Below are positions 22,225 to 35,694 of a stretch of 64,000 nt of DNA, piece after piece (within the stretch, counting starts at the first letter, position 1; each line of letters opens with the position of its first letter). Source of the stretch: Isoetes taiwanensis (Eukaryota > Streptophyta > Lycopodiopsida > Isoetales > Isoetaceae); contig JAJEKV010000323.1 of the NCBI GenBank assembly GCA_021234155.1, positions 62,001 to 126,000 on the forward strand, written 5' to 3'. A program made the position numbers and the translations under genes. The notes beneath the pieces are model-generated. The model was not told the origin of the DNA. It was given only the letters and a program-made list of their open reading frames with translations, and made no database searches.

Positions 22225-22656
22225 GTATTCTCGACTTGAGACTGCGCAGCTGATACAGGTTTATACCTCCATGTTCGAAATGCATGTCAATTGCTCGGCC
22301 ATCGCATGACGACTTGAAAGCACCATAGAACATCTGTATTTCTATACACATTCCCCTAGAGATCACTTCATGCAAAGATCTTGAGAATATGTTAATTGCT
22401 CGGCCATCTCATTGCCAAGTGGGGTGTAGGAAACTTGTACAATCCCTGAAGATTAACTTGACGTAGCTGAGCATTCTCAAACCTGTTGTTGCCGGTCGCA
22501 TCCCCGACAAGAGCAAGTCTAAGAATGCTCTCACAATAGCAAGCCTAGTGTTTTAGTTGCGCCAGTACCATACCCTAGCAATGGTGAGGAAGGCAGCAAT
22601 GGTAGTGAGGAAGTTGGAATCTACTTACTTAAAAACTAGTAACAGTCTGGGCATTA

Positions 22657-23386
22657 GGCTGGGATCGCACTTAATGGTTAATAGAGAAAGATCAAATAGC
22701 ATAATGCCATGTGGCAAAATGCAAAGAAGTCGGTATCGCACTTACTATGCCAAACCGCCTGCTTTGTTTCGGCAGGCGCCCAAGTTGTGGCGGGCGAGAT
22801 TGCCCGCCCAAGTTCGGGCTGCTGCATACGTGGACAAATTTGGAGGGAATTGCAGTGGCGACTGGCTATGGTTTTTCCGTGGATCCCTAACCAAGGTTCC
22901 TGTTATGGAGTATTTTCTTGCCGGATCATGTGACACCTTTTCTTCAACCTGCATTTTCGGCATAATCAATCTCCAGAAACAGATTTGATCAAAGGATTTC
23001 CCCTGTATCGGTGAAGGAAATCTGTAAGATTGGGTGCATCAAGCAGAGGAAAATTGTGGAAAAGCTACTTGGAACAGACTTGCATGGCTCAACGGATTCT
23101 TGCTTTCAGCTATGGCGTCTTATTTGTTATGTGAAACATGAAGATCAGCAAGAAAAATGCCAGTGATGGCCACAGCATACAGAGCTCGAAGAAATGCAGG
23201 GAGTTCGATGGCGGCGTGCTTCGCGGGCGCCGTGGAGTTGTTTGATTCCAACGTGTACCGTTGATGTGGCATATTGTTCCCTATTTAGTGCGATATCAAT
23301 CCTCGGGCACCCACCTCCACCGAAACCGAAGCCTGCCCCAACAATTCCTAGCGAGTTCGGTCATTCCAGTAAGTGCGATCCCAGCC
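22657..23386. mobile_element. 730-bp PIF/Harbinger-like MITE
   Basis: Perfect 17-bp terminal inverted repeats, GGCTGGGATCGCACTTA at 22657-22673 and its complement at 23370-23386, are flanked by the TTA target duplication (22654-22656 and 23387-23389). A TTA duplication with GG-starting ends is typical of PIF/Harbinger. A partial internal copy of the end (GGTATCGCACTTAC) lies near 22734. There are two GC-rich hairpins at about 22755-22810. Frames running through the element are not supported as genes. Confidence 0.85.
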
Positions 23387-23389
23387 TTA

Positions 23390-26300
23390 GTTGGGGACTT
23401 GTAACAGTGGCCATGTTTGTATTGATATTCATTTCTACAAAAATACGCATGCCAAAGCTAGAGTATAGTATAGTATAAGAGGTCTATAGGACCTAAGGGG
23501 CTATTTCATCATGTAGGATCTCTTTGTAGACTATACTAGAAACGTATGCCCGGCGATATGTGTCTATGGTTCGATCAGCACTAAAGTAATATATCTCCTC
23601 TCCAGGGATAAGCAAGGCCACCTTCCTATTGATCTCAACCACAAAATGGTTCAAAGGTGATTACGATGTGTCTAGAAATGGTTCAAAGGTGATAATATAT
23701 TACGATGGAATCCCACTAAATGGGGTCTGCTCATTGCCCATCACGTCTCTTAGTGAATTATCCAAGGCCTCAAATAATCACTTGTGTATCATTGGTGCCT
23801 CGTCCCATACGATCAACCGACATGAATCGTGGAGGTGCATAATGCATTAGCATTAATAATGGTTATGTCAAATGGGTAGATGTATGGATTTGACATATGA
23901 AATGTAGATAAAATGTGTCTATCTATAGAATGGAGTGCTAATATGTGAATTGAGATCTCGCAATTATTAATAGCATTGATGTTCATAAAACATATGCATG
24001 CGTTTCTTCATATTGTTAAATAACAATTGACTTCGATTGAGATTGTGCATACATGTACATCTATGACAACCATATATAGTCTTTAATGCAAGGTTCCCGT
24101 TAGTTGATGCAAATGAATTTAACAAAATACTAAATAAGAATGGTCATTTCTAAACACCATTCTTGATGTGTAAAGGATGGAAATGCCAAATAAAAAATGA
24201 CATCAATGTGTGGCCAGATTTTGATTGTATATACACCATTGGTTCTAGTTGAACAAAAGATGAAGCCAATGGTTAACTTTTATAGAGGAAGAGGGCATAC
24301 ACAACACAATAATAAGATATGATGCCACGTACGCTAATGGGGAAATTAGTTTAATTGGATGGGGAAATGGCATAAAGCTATGAGGTGGTCCATGTGTTGA
24401 AGTTGTATGAGATGTTATTTCGACACATACCATTGTTGTAAATTCCCAACCTTAAAATATTGAATATATTTCTTATGAAGTCCATATAGAAACTAACGCT
24501 TCACATCCATCATGATTTATACTTATTGGATATATTATTTCTCCCCTAATTTGATTCTACATTTCATGCCTGGAGATTTCTTAGGGCAATCTATGAAATA
24601 GACCAAAAGGCTTCATCATAAATTGACATCTCAAAGGACAGAGCATCTTACCTTGCCTAACTTTAATGGGCCTCGCTGCATATAATAAATGGATGCCTCA
24701 CTTTTCATATAAAGGCCCATGACAAACCCTTCATAGCTTCTAAGTTAACTTCTAACATAACGAATTTTGTTAAATTGGTACTCATACTAAGGCATTATAT
24801 TCACACAAACACGTTATATTAACTTCAAACATACCCAATTTTGTTGATTTTGAGTTCACACTTTAGGCAATGCTCTCTATAAACTTTTTAACCTCAATTT
24901 TCAACAACTATCTTATGTCTGGTGTTAGGATTGATGGTGGGGGTAGGATGCTTCCTGCCATTAACGTAGCTGGGAAATTTTCAATATCAACCTATTGGGT
25001 TACTCTGCGGGTTACTCTGTCAGGTTTGACAGCATCAATTTTGAAGAGAACGTGGTGCTGGATATCGTTGTTTTTGTTCCATAGGCCTGAAGCAGGAAAT
25101 TACTTTATGAGACTTTGGACCAGCAAATTTGCTAACAAATTTATGAACATGAAGAATATAGTAAAAAACCTTAACTGTACATATTTTATCACAACAAACC
25201 AAGACTTTGAAACATGTGGAAACCAATCTTGCTCAAGGTACAACAATGTTGAATACAGCCAAAATGTGTTTTATACTATGCCGTCACATAAATATTCAAC
25301 ATGAGAATATATACTGGAGCATATAGGGATCTAAGATAACAATCTGATCGATGTATTAGGACTAACTCCACATTAAAGTGCATTCTGCAAGGGTTATACA
25401 TCTACTTTTACTGTGGTCGTAGGCACGTCTTAGTGTAAATTATCCCGTGTGCCCCAAAAGATCCTTCATGGACATCACATAACATACATTTGGCCTTAAT
25501 TCATGATATTCATCCATCTTCAACAACCAAGCCCAACCAAGCCTGCATGACAAACTGTTATGAGAGCCAGAAATACAACCACGTTTGATAAAACACCATA
25601 GCTGTGCATTAAAGCACTTTGTAGCTTCTCAAAGTTGTATAATAGCAACAATTTCGAGTTTCTAAAACTGACCTCATGTAGTCCAAATTATAGATGGTTC
25701 CTTCCTTCCTTCCTTATCGATCAACAAAATCATGGATGCTAAATGACAAATGCAAGCGGCAAATTGCTTCAAACAAAAAAGGAAGGCCGACATAAACATT
25801 TAGCATACTTATAACCTTAACTTAGACTTAGTATGCCGTACATGTATTGTGCCATCAAGTAATTGCACCATGGTTTAACATAATTTTCCCCCAATGTTTT
25901 AGCTCATCAAATGAACAGCTCATTACCTGCTTTGTTATCCCAAGAGCTCAAGCTACATCCTGTTATAACAGATCAAAGATCACAAAACTATTAGGCTCGT
26001 GCAGAATCATGTATACCTTTGATATCGCTGACATAACAATTTGTACAACCTAAAAAATTTTTAGAGACGTGGAATTTGAAGTAAAACCTGAAGTTCACAT
26101 GAATTATATTTTCAGAAATGAGCCAGAAGATTCAAACTTTTGGCATACATTTGTGCTTCCTTGTAAATTCTCTTATTTCTGCAACTTGTAGTTCAAGTAT
26201 GTGTTCAGCCCAAACCATTCGCAGATACGGATTTTATAAATGATGGTGAAGTGGTGGACATGGAGAATGACATGCCCAATAGTTTTGTAGGTTTGGAAAT

Positions 26301-27630
26301 GTCTGGAATGGAGGCGTCCTTTGATATGATAGATGCTACAATTGGATCATAATTCTAGATCAGACCCTAAGGGATGCAATTCCCACTTGATAAAACTGAT
26401 TGGTTGGAAAATGTATGTGAAGAATTGCCAGTTTTATATGCATTCTCAAAATGTACACGTTTCTCAGTCTTTATTTTGGAAGGACTGTAATCTGCTCCTT
26501 TTTTCTGCAGACTGTAGTCTTAAATAGTTTTCAGATGGAACTGGGCTCCTTGAAGAAATGTGGACTTTTGAAATATAAAAATAACTTGTTCAATCCTTAT
26601 GTTGTAGGACGCGTGTCTGGGTGGCATTCAACTCTATGCTGCCTATGGTATGATTCTTACTCAAGCTTCAAGTGAACAGTATTAGCAGAGAATCCCTTTA
26701 CAGATTTATAAGGATCTAAATTCATGGCCTATTAAGACCATGAAAATGAAATTTAAAAATCTCTGATATGTTAGCAAGATGTTTTGTCCACCATGTTAGA
26801 GCTGATTCTTCATATACACCTTCCAACAAACTGGCAACGCTTAATCAAGAAAATGTATAGTGAAGGTATATAAAAGAGAAATAGAGCAGCGAGTTCAACT
26901 GCTTAATGTTACAGTAAAGACACAGCTAGTATATTGGAAATTTTGACAAATTTTCATACTTTGAAACCATGATAGTACCTTTGGAAGAAAACATAGAGCC
27001 CTATTTCTTAGTGAGAAGAGATCCAACGAAAAACCTGTGTGTAACCTGCAATATAAACAGGACTGATTAGAAAGCTCTATTACGTGTGCCAAAGCGAAAA
27101 ACCACACTGCATTTTAAACATGTTTGAAAAGAAATTTATATTACATGTGTGTAACCTGCAACAGAGAGAAGAGATACTGCCCAGTTGCCCAGCAAAAAAT
27201 GTGTGTATATACTGCAATATAAACAGGCAAAATCATAAGGTAATGCCACTTTTAAATAGGATGGAACATCATAAACTCTGCTCTATTAGGAAGGAAGAAA
27301 AAAAAAACATGCCAGAAAACAGTTGTAACTTCAGCACCATTTGCTTGAAATTTAGCCTGCAAAATCCAATCACACTAATATGGACTAACCATGATCAGGG
27401 CGTTGTTCCTTTCTTCATGCAATCGCTTTGGTTAAGAGCCAAATATGACCGAGCAAGTTGAGCCAAATCTACATTTGATGATGGATGCCCTAATAATGGC
27501 TACAGCCTGAAAATTTGAAACAAATAGTAGTTCTCTAAGCCACATTCTTAGGTGGAACTACAACGAAAAAGGATTACTCAAATAGTTCAATATCAAACTT
27601 GAAGCCTTATTGAAACATACCGGTTGCATC
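23390..27630. other. Non-coding stretch
   Basis: AT-rich with no supported coding exon. A phrase of about 55 bp (AACTTCTAACATAACGAATT… and AACTTCAAACATACCCAATT…) is repeated near 24745 and 24815. Two partial copies of the 28.8-kb repeat phrase lie at 27015-27080 and 27160-27240. Part of this may be intron or downstream DNA of the minus-strand gene at 27.6-30.3 kb. Confidence 0.4.
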
Positions 27631-27639
27631 TTTTGACCT

Positions 27640-30300
27640 TGACATTTTGTTGAAATTAAAAACATGTGCCCTTCAACATGAAGCATAAATTCCACTGTGA
27701 TCACCTGAAAAACGTCATGCCACATATGGAATAGGTATTGCTGATATTAAAAACAGAGGATTAAAAAAGTAAGGAAGCACTCAGCACATATGAACACTTT
27801 GTGAGCAAATGGATTCGAAATTGGAGCATCAAATTTTGCCCATGAACAACCATAGATGGTGAATTTAATTTGCAACTAAATTTGAAATACACTAATGCTA
27901 CGAAAACACAATACCTGCATTTGAATAAGGGCACTACTTATGCTCTTCAGTTCAACACATACCAGTGGCTGCTCAACTTTCCAATGTATGTCACCAGTTA
28001 AGAAAATGCAACAGAATGTGGCAAGGAGCAAGATGAAAGAACAGGATTTGATTGGCAAATAGACTACCAATACAACATATAGTGCTTCAAAATGAAATAG
28101 GAAAAATAGAATAGAAAGAATGAAATGACCTCGATCTCAATTTTGCAATTCTCCACATCTAAGAGATGAACAAACTTGAAAGATCAGATATAACTGCAAA
28201 GTGGTGAAGAAAACTTACACAGAACTTGGCCATTTAGATAGCTTGCTTTCACATATACATCTGCCTTGAGTATTATTAGATGGCATGCCTTTGTTCTCAC
28301 TGCCTGTGGAACAAACGATGGATGAAAAGTAAAAAAGTGAAAGAAAATGATCTTCAATACTATTTTTACCAAGCTCAAAAGCAACAGAGCAGAAAAAATC
28401 GCCCATATCCTCATGGCTTCATCCGTTCAACAAACTAATAATCTAAGTAGCTTAGATGAAATCTAAACTTGTGAAAGTGTAAGTTCCATGGAATTTTTTA
28501 TGGACTGGAAAACTAATATGTATAAAACCAAAGCGGTTACATGATTGTTTGAATTGGAAATAACATGCAGAGAACTACATAAAATAATAGTAATTAGAAT
28601 CACTGAAGGGAACTGGCTCGTCTTTTTGTTTCCTAATACAAAAGGGAACTCTAAGCGAAAAGAACTCAAAGCGGACAGAAATCGAAAGGGAATTCTAAGC
28701 GAAGAGACCATGAAATTTGCGGGGCTTTTGTTTCAGCGCATTAATCGTCAAGGTCATTTTGATTGGATAACCGAATGCTATTTTACCTTGCGTAATCGGT
28801 GAAATCACCGGAAGAGATCCTGCCAGGTTGCCCAACAAAAACACGCGGTGTGTGTGACCTGCAATATAAACAGGACTAATGCTTAAGCTCTGTTCCTACC
28901 TGTAGCAAAGCAACAAACACTGGATAACTGAATACCTGAACCCAAATCCATAGCCATATCCTGCAAGGATTCATCCCCAAATTCCTGAAGTTTCATTGCC
29001 GGAATGCCTTTGAATGTCTCACGATCTACCGGATGGACTCATGGAAAAGGAAAAGTAACATATACAGGCGCCATAAATCGTAGGAGAATGGAGTGACCAT
29101 AAATCGTGGGAGAATGGAGTGAGAAGAAAACGATTTGCATGGGACGGAGCTCTGCGGATTCAAATTTCGCAATCAATGTCGTCGGCCAGCGTCCCGCGAG
29201 GGGAATCGCAAGATGAAAGGGAACGCTGCATGCGGTGTAAGATGCGGCGTTCGTTTGGCACGGTTTCCAACACCATCTCAAAATAAAAAAGAAGATTTGA
29301 TTGGCAAATAGACTACCAATACAACATATAGTGCTTCAAAATGAAATAGGAAAAATAGAATAGAAAGAATGAAATGACCTCGATCTCAATTTTGCAATTC
29401 TCCACATCTAAGAGATGAACAAACTTGAAAGATCAGATATAACTGCAAAGTGGTGAAGAAAACTTACACAGAACTTGGCCATTTAGATAGCTTGCTTTCA
29501 CATATACATCTGCCTTGAGTATTATTAGATGGCATGCCTTTGTTCTCACTGCCTGTGGAACAAACGATGGATGAAAAGTAAAAAAGTGAAAGAAAATGAT
29601 CTTCAATACTATTTTTACCAAGCTCAAAAGCAACAGAGCAGAAAAAATCGCCCATATCCTCATGGCTTCATCCGTTCAACAAACTAATAATCTAAGTAGC
29701 TTAGATGAAATCTAAACTTGTGAAAGTGTAAGTTCCATGGAATTTTTTATGGACTGGAAAACTAATATGTATAAAACCAAAGCGGTTACATGATTGTTTG
29801 AATTGGAAATAACATGCAGAGAACTACATAAAATAATAGTAATTAGAATCACTGAAGGGAACTGGCTCGTCTTTTTGTTTCCTAATACAAAAGGGAACTC
29901 TAAGCGAAAAGAACTCAAAGCGGACAGAAATCGAAAGGGAATTCTAAGCGAAGAGACCATGACTGAGCTGTTGCAGGGCTTTTGTTTCCAGGCAGACACT
30001 GTCAAGGTCATTTTGATTGGATAACTTCTGAATGCTATTTTACCTTGCGTAATCAGTGAAATCACCAGAAGAGATCCTGCCCAGTTGCCCAGCAAAAAAC
30101 CTGTGTGTGACCTGCAATATAAACAGGACTAATGCTTAAGCTCTGTTGCTACCTGTAGCAAAGCAACAAACACTGGATAACTGAATACCTGAACCCAAAT
30201 CCATAGCCATATCCTGCAAGGATTCATCCCCAAATTCCTGAAGTTTCATTGCCGGAATGCCTTTGAATGTCTCACGATCTACCGGATGGACTCATGGAAA
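27640..30300 (-). CDS. Candidate exons of an unidentified multi-exon gene, partly duplicated
   Basis: Minus-strand segments with protein-like reading and plausible splice sites. About 30285-30192 and its copy 29033-28940: ETFKGIPAMKLQEFGDESLQ-type reading, donor TCAG|GTATTC. About 28318-28216 (and its copy at 29567-29465): CCACAG acceptor, GT donor, AVRTKACHLIILKADVYVK. About 27965-27914: PLVCVELKSISSALIQMQ before GTATTG. About 27709-27630: VITVEFMLHVEGHMFLIS before GTATGT. The exon order is inferred and not every splice phase could be matched, so the model is incomplete. I do not recognise the product. The first part lies in a 1.25-kb tandem duplication, so one set of exons must be redundant. 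Confidence 0.3.
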
Positions 30301-30547
30301 AGGAAAAGTAACATATACAGGCGCCATAAATCGTAGGAGAATGGAGTGACCATAAATCGTGGGAGAATGGAGTGAGAAGAAAACGATTTGCATGGGACGG
30401 AGCTCTGCGGATTCAAATTTCGCAATCAATGCCGTCGGCCAGCGTCCCGCGAGGGGAATCGCAAGATGAAAGGGAACGCCGCATGCGGAAGATGCGGCGT
30501 TCGTTTGGCACGGTTTCCAACACCATCTCAAAATAAAAAAGAAGATT
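28045..30547. repeat. 1.25-kb tandem duplication
   Basis: 28045-29293 and 29294-30547 are near-identical at an offset of about 1249 bp, sharing GATTT at all three boundaries. Most of the unit is identical, but divergence clusters around 28706-28860 against 29955-30110, where the second copy has different bases and small indels. The unit includes candidate exons on the minus strand. Confidence 0.95.
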
Positions 30548-31775
30548 TAAGCACTCTGGCAAACCTCTTAGCTTTCAGCAATGATGCATTAGAAATGTAA
30601 ACATCCCACAACAAATTTACATGGCATGGTACGGATGATCATCAAAAAGAAAGATCAGAATACAAATAGTTAGAACATGCATCCTTGCCTTATTGTGAGT
30701 CTCGCTGACCCCATAATCTCCTTGAGTAACGAAAAATGCAATAAGCTTTAATAGAATAGAAATTGCACCGAAGTGTTCCTGCAAAGGACAAAAACAAAAA
30801 ATGCATCAAAACAAAGCTCAAGCATGTAAAAGATGCAAATGCAATTCAAAGATAAGCTCATTTCAAAGATAAGCTCCTTCATTTTATAGAGGATCTTGGA
30901 TGGACGGTTAGAAATGAATTCATGCAACACAAACAATACTTAAGTAGATAGAACACACCTCTGATTCAGCTCCTAACAAACTGGAATCTAATAATAGCAA
31001 AAGAAAAATGCAAGCAGGTGACGTTAAATCTCCTTTAAATCATCTCCTCTCATGCGCTTCAAAGAGAGATGAAGAACCTACAGTAAACAAACGAAAAAGT
31101 AGATCTGTTAGTTTCTGAAACATAAAACCGAAGCAAACAAAGAGTTAGGCAGAAAGAAAATACAAAAGGGCAAGAATATGATTGTGAACAGCCTGAATTT
31201 CCAACTCTGTTGCCAAGGGTATGCCAATATTTTATTAATAATGAGAAACAAATTTTTCTTCTGCAAAATAAAGATGTGCCACATTGTGTGGCAGTCCAAG
31301 AGGTATTCCCTCAAATTTCCACAACCTTGTAAAACTGCTCTTTTCGTCTTTAATAGTGAAAGCATTGCTGAGAGCTGCAACAGGAGAAAGTGTACCTTTG
31401 GTTTTCAAGAAATAGGCACTGAAATACGGCTTTTTCACGACCTTTCTCTACCAATGCTACCACTTTCTTGAAAAGAATGTACAACTCAATTTTAGCAATG
31501 TTGCTGGAGCTGAAGCTTTTGCTTACAAAGGCCCAATATTAGAGTGATCCTCCAGGCGCATACCATATCGACAGAACTAAGTGGAAGAAAGAAAGAGAGA
31601 TGTGCTTAAGGAAGAGAGAACATAACTTGAACTGAAGAAAATGCGCTAGAGTTTGATTTGTCCTGCACTTTGCAGAACCCACTTCAATAGAGCCTTTCAA
31701 ATGGAAGATTATATGCATAGCTAACCAGTTTGCTTGACAACAGTTCAAATGGTGAGAAAGAAAAGGCAGAGTTAC
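30548..31775. other. Presumed intronic or intergenic DNA downstream of the ABC1 kinase exon
   Basis: After the ABC1 kinase exon at 31776 the next exon should begin with the DFG motif. No such exon was found here on the minus strand. Short frames near 31235-31440 have splice-like ends but no recognisable motif. Confidence 0.35.
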
Positions 31776-32660
31776 CCAAATATGCCAACTTTCCATCCTG
31801 GGTATGCATTAAGTTTCCAGGATGAGGATCAGCGTGGTAAAACCCGTCTTGTAATATTTGCACCAAAGAACAATATGTTCCAACCTGGAATGATAGATTT
31901 GTAGATAATTGTCTTACAACTGAAATCTCTCAGCAATGCAACAAACAATGTCCTGTTTACCTGCACAAGATGTAAGTCTTTTTCTTCTTCCAGTTTTTGC
32001 CCCTGCAGATTGTTCAACTTATCTTCCAGTTTTTTAGCTTATAGTGTAAAAAACCTCAAGTAAAGCAAGTTAAACAATCATTAATAGCTATATATAGTAA
32101 TAAATGAGGACATTTGTAACCTATACCTCAATCCATTCCATAATGAGCACTTTCTTACTTGACAGATCTTTGTACATCTCCGGAACCTGATAGATCTTTG
32201 ACTCCAAAGCAAAACGTCTTTCTACTGAAGACTATCTGGCAAAATCACAAATCCGCACCTTGCAACTAAGCCCTGGGTATAATTATTAAGCATCTAAAAA
32301 GCTTGAACAGACATAGCAAAATGCTCTGGTTAGCCATGGTGCCTTCTGCGCCCAATCATCTGAATGAAATAGAAAAAGGAGAGACGTTAACGGAAAAATG
32401 ACCAAAATATTTCTTGCCATAAAAAATAGAGAGATGTACCACTCAAATTGAAACGCACTGCTCAGATTGTTGAAACTCAAATTTAGAAGAAAAAGCCTGG
32501 AACTTGAAGCTATGCTTGCGGAAACTTCACCTTCTAACATCCTCATACTCAAATCCATAGCTTACAACTCCATCGCTGTCAATGTTCATATCTGCAGATC
32601 CTCCATTCCATACCCATAAACCGAAAATGGCTACAACGACACCCCAAAACGAAGCTCACA
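31776..32660 (-). CDS. ABC1/UbiB (ADCK-like) kinase, partial gene
   Basis: Minus-strand exons in order: about 32655-32531 (hydrophobic FWGVVVAIFGLWVW then DSDGVVSYGFEYEDVR), 32217-32127 (RFALESKIYQVPEMYKDLS, then KKVLIMEWIE), 32002-31961 (GQKLEEEKDLHLVQ) and 31884-31776 (VGTYCSLVQILQ, DGFYHADPHPGNLMHT, DGKLAYL). MEWIEG and F(Y)HADPHPGN are the signatures of the ABC1 atypical kinase family, which acts on quinone and isoprenoid lipid metabolism in plastids and mitochondria. Phases match at MEWIE|GQKL and LVQ|VGT. The last exon ends one base into a codon, as expected before the DFG exon, which was not located. The gene is therefore incomplete here. Two of these exons are duplicated at 36145-36055 and 35930-35889. 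Confidence 0.75.
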
Positions 32661-34107
32661 AAGAAGAAAAATGACGAATCCCTCAGTGGTACGAATTTCT
32701 CACAGAAAAAATCAGGCCCGCATTCATGAGTATGGTCACAGTTAGTAGCTGCAGCTACAATTAAGTGTCAAGAAAATGAAGCAAAATGTCAGCACTTTGA
32801 TTCTTCATAATATATGCCTGAGAAGGCTCTTTTTAACTGCCATGCTCTTATCAGAGAAAGCTTGTTGAGAATTCCCCCCAGCTGGTATTTTATGAAAATA
32901 TTTCACCTCTAAGCTTCTTTTCTTCACATACTTGATTTTTGTTCTGATTTTGTGCTTCTTGTGCTTTTTTGAGCTTGTGCACACAGGGTCAAACATCAGT
33001 GATTGTGGAAATAAGCTTCTGAATTGGAATGCATCCACCTATATCTGTGCAACCGGACTGGTGTCACTTGTAAGAATGGCAGCCTCAAGGTTGAACGGCT
33101 TGAATTAAATGGCTTGCAGCTGGGATTGGGAAGCTAACAAATCTTACAACTCAAAGGGCAAACTTTGCTTCAAATTTTACAAAATATATAGAAGAAAGGA
33201 AGCTTACAGCATCCAGCAGCAAAACACTGCAATTATCACCAGTGTAATATGCAACCTGCATAAAAGTAATTTAAAATTAGGAAGGAAACTGAAGCTAAAA
33301 TTTGTAGAACATAGCAATTTAAAGCAATCATGCCAATCAGTAATCGCATACCATGGCTGACCTACAGGGGAGAGACAATGCTTAATTCAGAAAAATATAA
33401 TGAATTTTACAATCTCAAATATTTCGCTAAGAGTACCTTTCTTGCCCTCGTGAATATCTCAAGAATTTAAGAAACTTTACATTCCATTTGCTGAGTAACA
33501 CCTATATCTTACCTTATTAACAATGTGTCTACGGCCAAATGTAAAAATGAGTTAAGGTGTTCAATGAACATAGTCCCATTCTTTGCTAGAGTTATGGAAA
33601 GAGGGGGACTGCCAAATTAACTGGCAAAAGATAACTGGAGGTGTGCAGAGAAGTTTAGAAATAGATTTTCCACAAGATTTCCATCAGAATAATCATGATT
33701 GGCATATATGCAGATGCAGAATGGAGATCCAAAAGGAGTCAAGCAGCATCCAGCAGACCCTTACTGAGAACTCTCCTCTAAAATCATAAACAGGTTCGAT
33801 TGCTTGCTGGATCTTTCACAACGGTGGTGAAGCAGCATCCAGCAGACTCTTACTAAAAACTCTTATACAGTATACAACATTAATGCTGGAACTCTTTAAA
33901 AATGTCTGAAAACTCTTATAAAAACCTTGTATACAACAGCATGGATAGATCGTACAAAAAGAAGGAGTACTGGAACGTACCTGGAAAAATCTTGCCAGTG
34001 CAAAGCCTGCCTTACTTGGTGAGTAAAACGTAGGAGCCTAATGACATGAAGAATAAAACTTAATCAGATCTTCAAGATAGCAATGCGGCTTCTGTACTTT
34101 CTACCTT

Positions 34108-34413
34108 GAGAGCCAGAGATTTGTTTTCGAGAAGAGCCAGAGATTTGCTTTCCAGAAGCTCGAAATCCTGTCAAAATCTTGAAATATAACAGCATTGCAA
34201 TTGACTTTGGTAAGAAAAGCTTAGGATTCTTGGTGTCGTGCTAAGTTTCTTGGTGTCTTGCTGACCTATGATGATGCCGCCCAGCTGAAGAGCTCCACAG
34301 TTCCAGTGATGATCTGAACAAACGCAAGAGCCGGAGGCGCCAAACCGAGATTCGTAAGAAGAGAGCTGGTCCAAATTTCGTAGAAAGAAAGGGTTTTGAA
34401 AATTCGTCGTCAT
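34108..34413 (-). CDS. Possible 5' exons of the ABC1 kinase gene
   Basis: ATG at 34413 opens MTTNFQNPFFLRNLDQLSSY and runs to GGIIIG at a GT donor (about 34268). A second exon follows (about 34168-34108, after TTGACAG, ending CTCAAG|GTAGAA); its phase fits a continuation …GFRASGKQISGSSRKQ. The composition is Ser/Arg/Asn-rich, as in an organelle transit peptide. The link to the kinase exons 2 kb downstream is inference. A second copy lies at about 38354-38052 in the tandem duplication. Confidence 0.35.
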
Positions 34414-34902
34414 TGAATAGGGTCGGCTACGGCAACTTCAAAATATGAATTTAATGCTGGAAACCAAGATGCCGGGAGGGGGAACGCATGCGGGAAGGGA
34501 ACGCCACATGCGTCTACACTGCGGGGTTTCAGGCACGAAGTCCAACACCTTACCAAAATAAAAAAGAAGATTTGGAGTGAACCTCCTATTATTTTTGAGT
34601 AGCGCTCCTTGCCTTGAGGTGTCTTGGGGCGAAAGCATGTTGTAGTGGAACACCCTGGGTGTCCCCCCTGTCCCCCCCTAAAAATGTGGTGGGAGATATC
34701 AAATTTGTGGTGCGATTTTAAATGTTTGTTTGGCTCTTAGTGCATGTACTGCCCGGATTCAATCATTTCTTGAACTGCAACAACCCGATTCCCACGCCAC
34801 CCGTCCCATTCCAATTTCCTACGCCACCCGTCCCATTCCAATCTCCACCTAACCGATTCCTAAACCCACGACCCACCCGCGCCTTTCCTGAAGCACACGG
34901 CT

Positions 34903-35694
34903 ATGGCGCTTAATCCGGTTGTGGATCAATCCGGTTCATACTTTGAATCATTTAATTTGGAAGCAAATCTGCCTAAAATCCCAAACCGGAGCACAGGTAA
35001 GAGAAAGAGAACTCCAGAACAAGAACGTGATCATAAAAGATGCCAAAGGAAAAGAAAAAGGGAAGCTAAAGAAGAAGTAGCAAAAGTTGCATCAGCAGAG
35101 GGAGGATCCACCAGAACGGCCTCTACTAGGCGTCGGATGGTGTTGAAATTATTATCTTCATTTCATAGCACCACTAAAGGCTTGGCTGACAGTGATAAGA
35201 AAGAGGTTTTACGAGATTTTCTGGAAGATGACACAATGGACAGCGTACTTGGTGAAGAGCTGAAAGATTTGCAAGCCAAGAGCATTGTGGTCAGCAACCT
35301 CATGGCTTCCATTCCACTTGTGAAGAAGTCTAACAGCAATGACAGTTTAGCAGCCAAGAGTAGTTGCCTTGCTATGGCCGTAAAAGGAAGCATTAATACC
35401 GAAAGTGCTAATCCTGTCAGTGCTCGGGGTTTTGGTAAACTGCTGGGTGTTCATCCTAGGAATCTTACCAAAGCAAAATTGAAGAGGGAAGAGATAGATT
35501 GCAAAGGGGGGAAATGGGTTTTGTACAAAAGAGTTAGAAGAGCAGATGCAATTCCCAATTCTGTCATAGAACTTGTGCAGCAATTTTGGACCGAAAACAG
35601 TAGGGTCTCTCCAAATGCAAAGGATGTTAAGTTCAGAAGATTGGAACGAAATGTAAGAGAGGATCATGCCACTCACTATCTGGAAGAATCACAG
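34903..35694 (+). pseudogene. Transposase 2, 5' exon, copy 1 (open frame)
   Basis: ATG at 34903 (MALNPVVDQSGSYF) opens an uninterrupted frame. It contains a basic region (GKRKRTPEQERDHK), then RRMVLKLLSSFHSTTKGLAD, an RGFGKLLGVHPRNLTKAK helix-turn-helix-like part and VIELVQQFWTENSRVSPNAK, up to HYLEESQ at the donor CAG|GTTATT (35695). This is the DNA-binding N-terminus of HGKGEHDG-type transposase-like proteins. Copy 1 has the intact frame but is cut off by the duplication breakpoint, so the catalytic exons are only reachable across copy 2. Confidence 0.65.

Noticed and set aside
22557-23478. Plus-strand frames of 94-143 aa
   Set aside because: They run across the boundary or the interior of the PIF-like MITE and show no motif.
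33109-33360. Plus-strand frame in the duplicated block
   Set aside because: It opposes the kinase gene, contains candidate minus-strand exons, and is not conserved as an open frame in the second copy.
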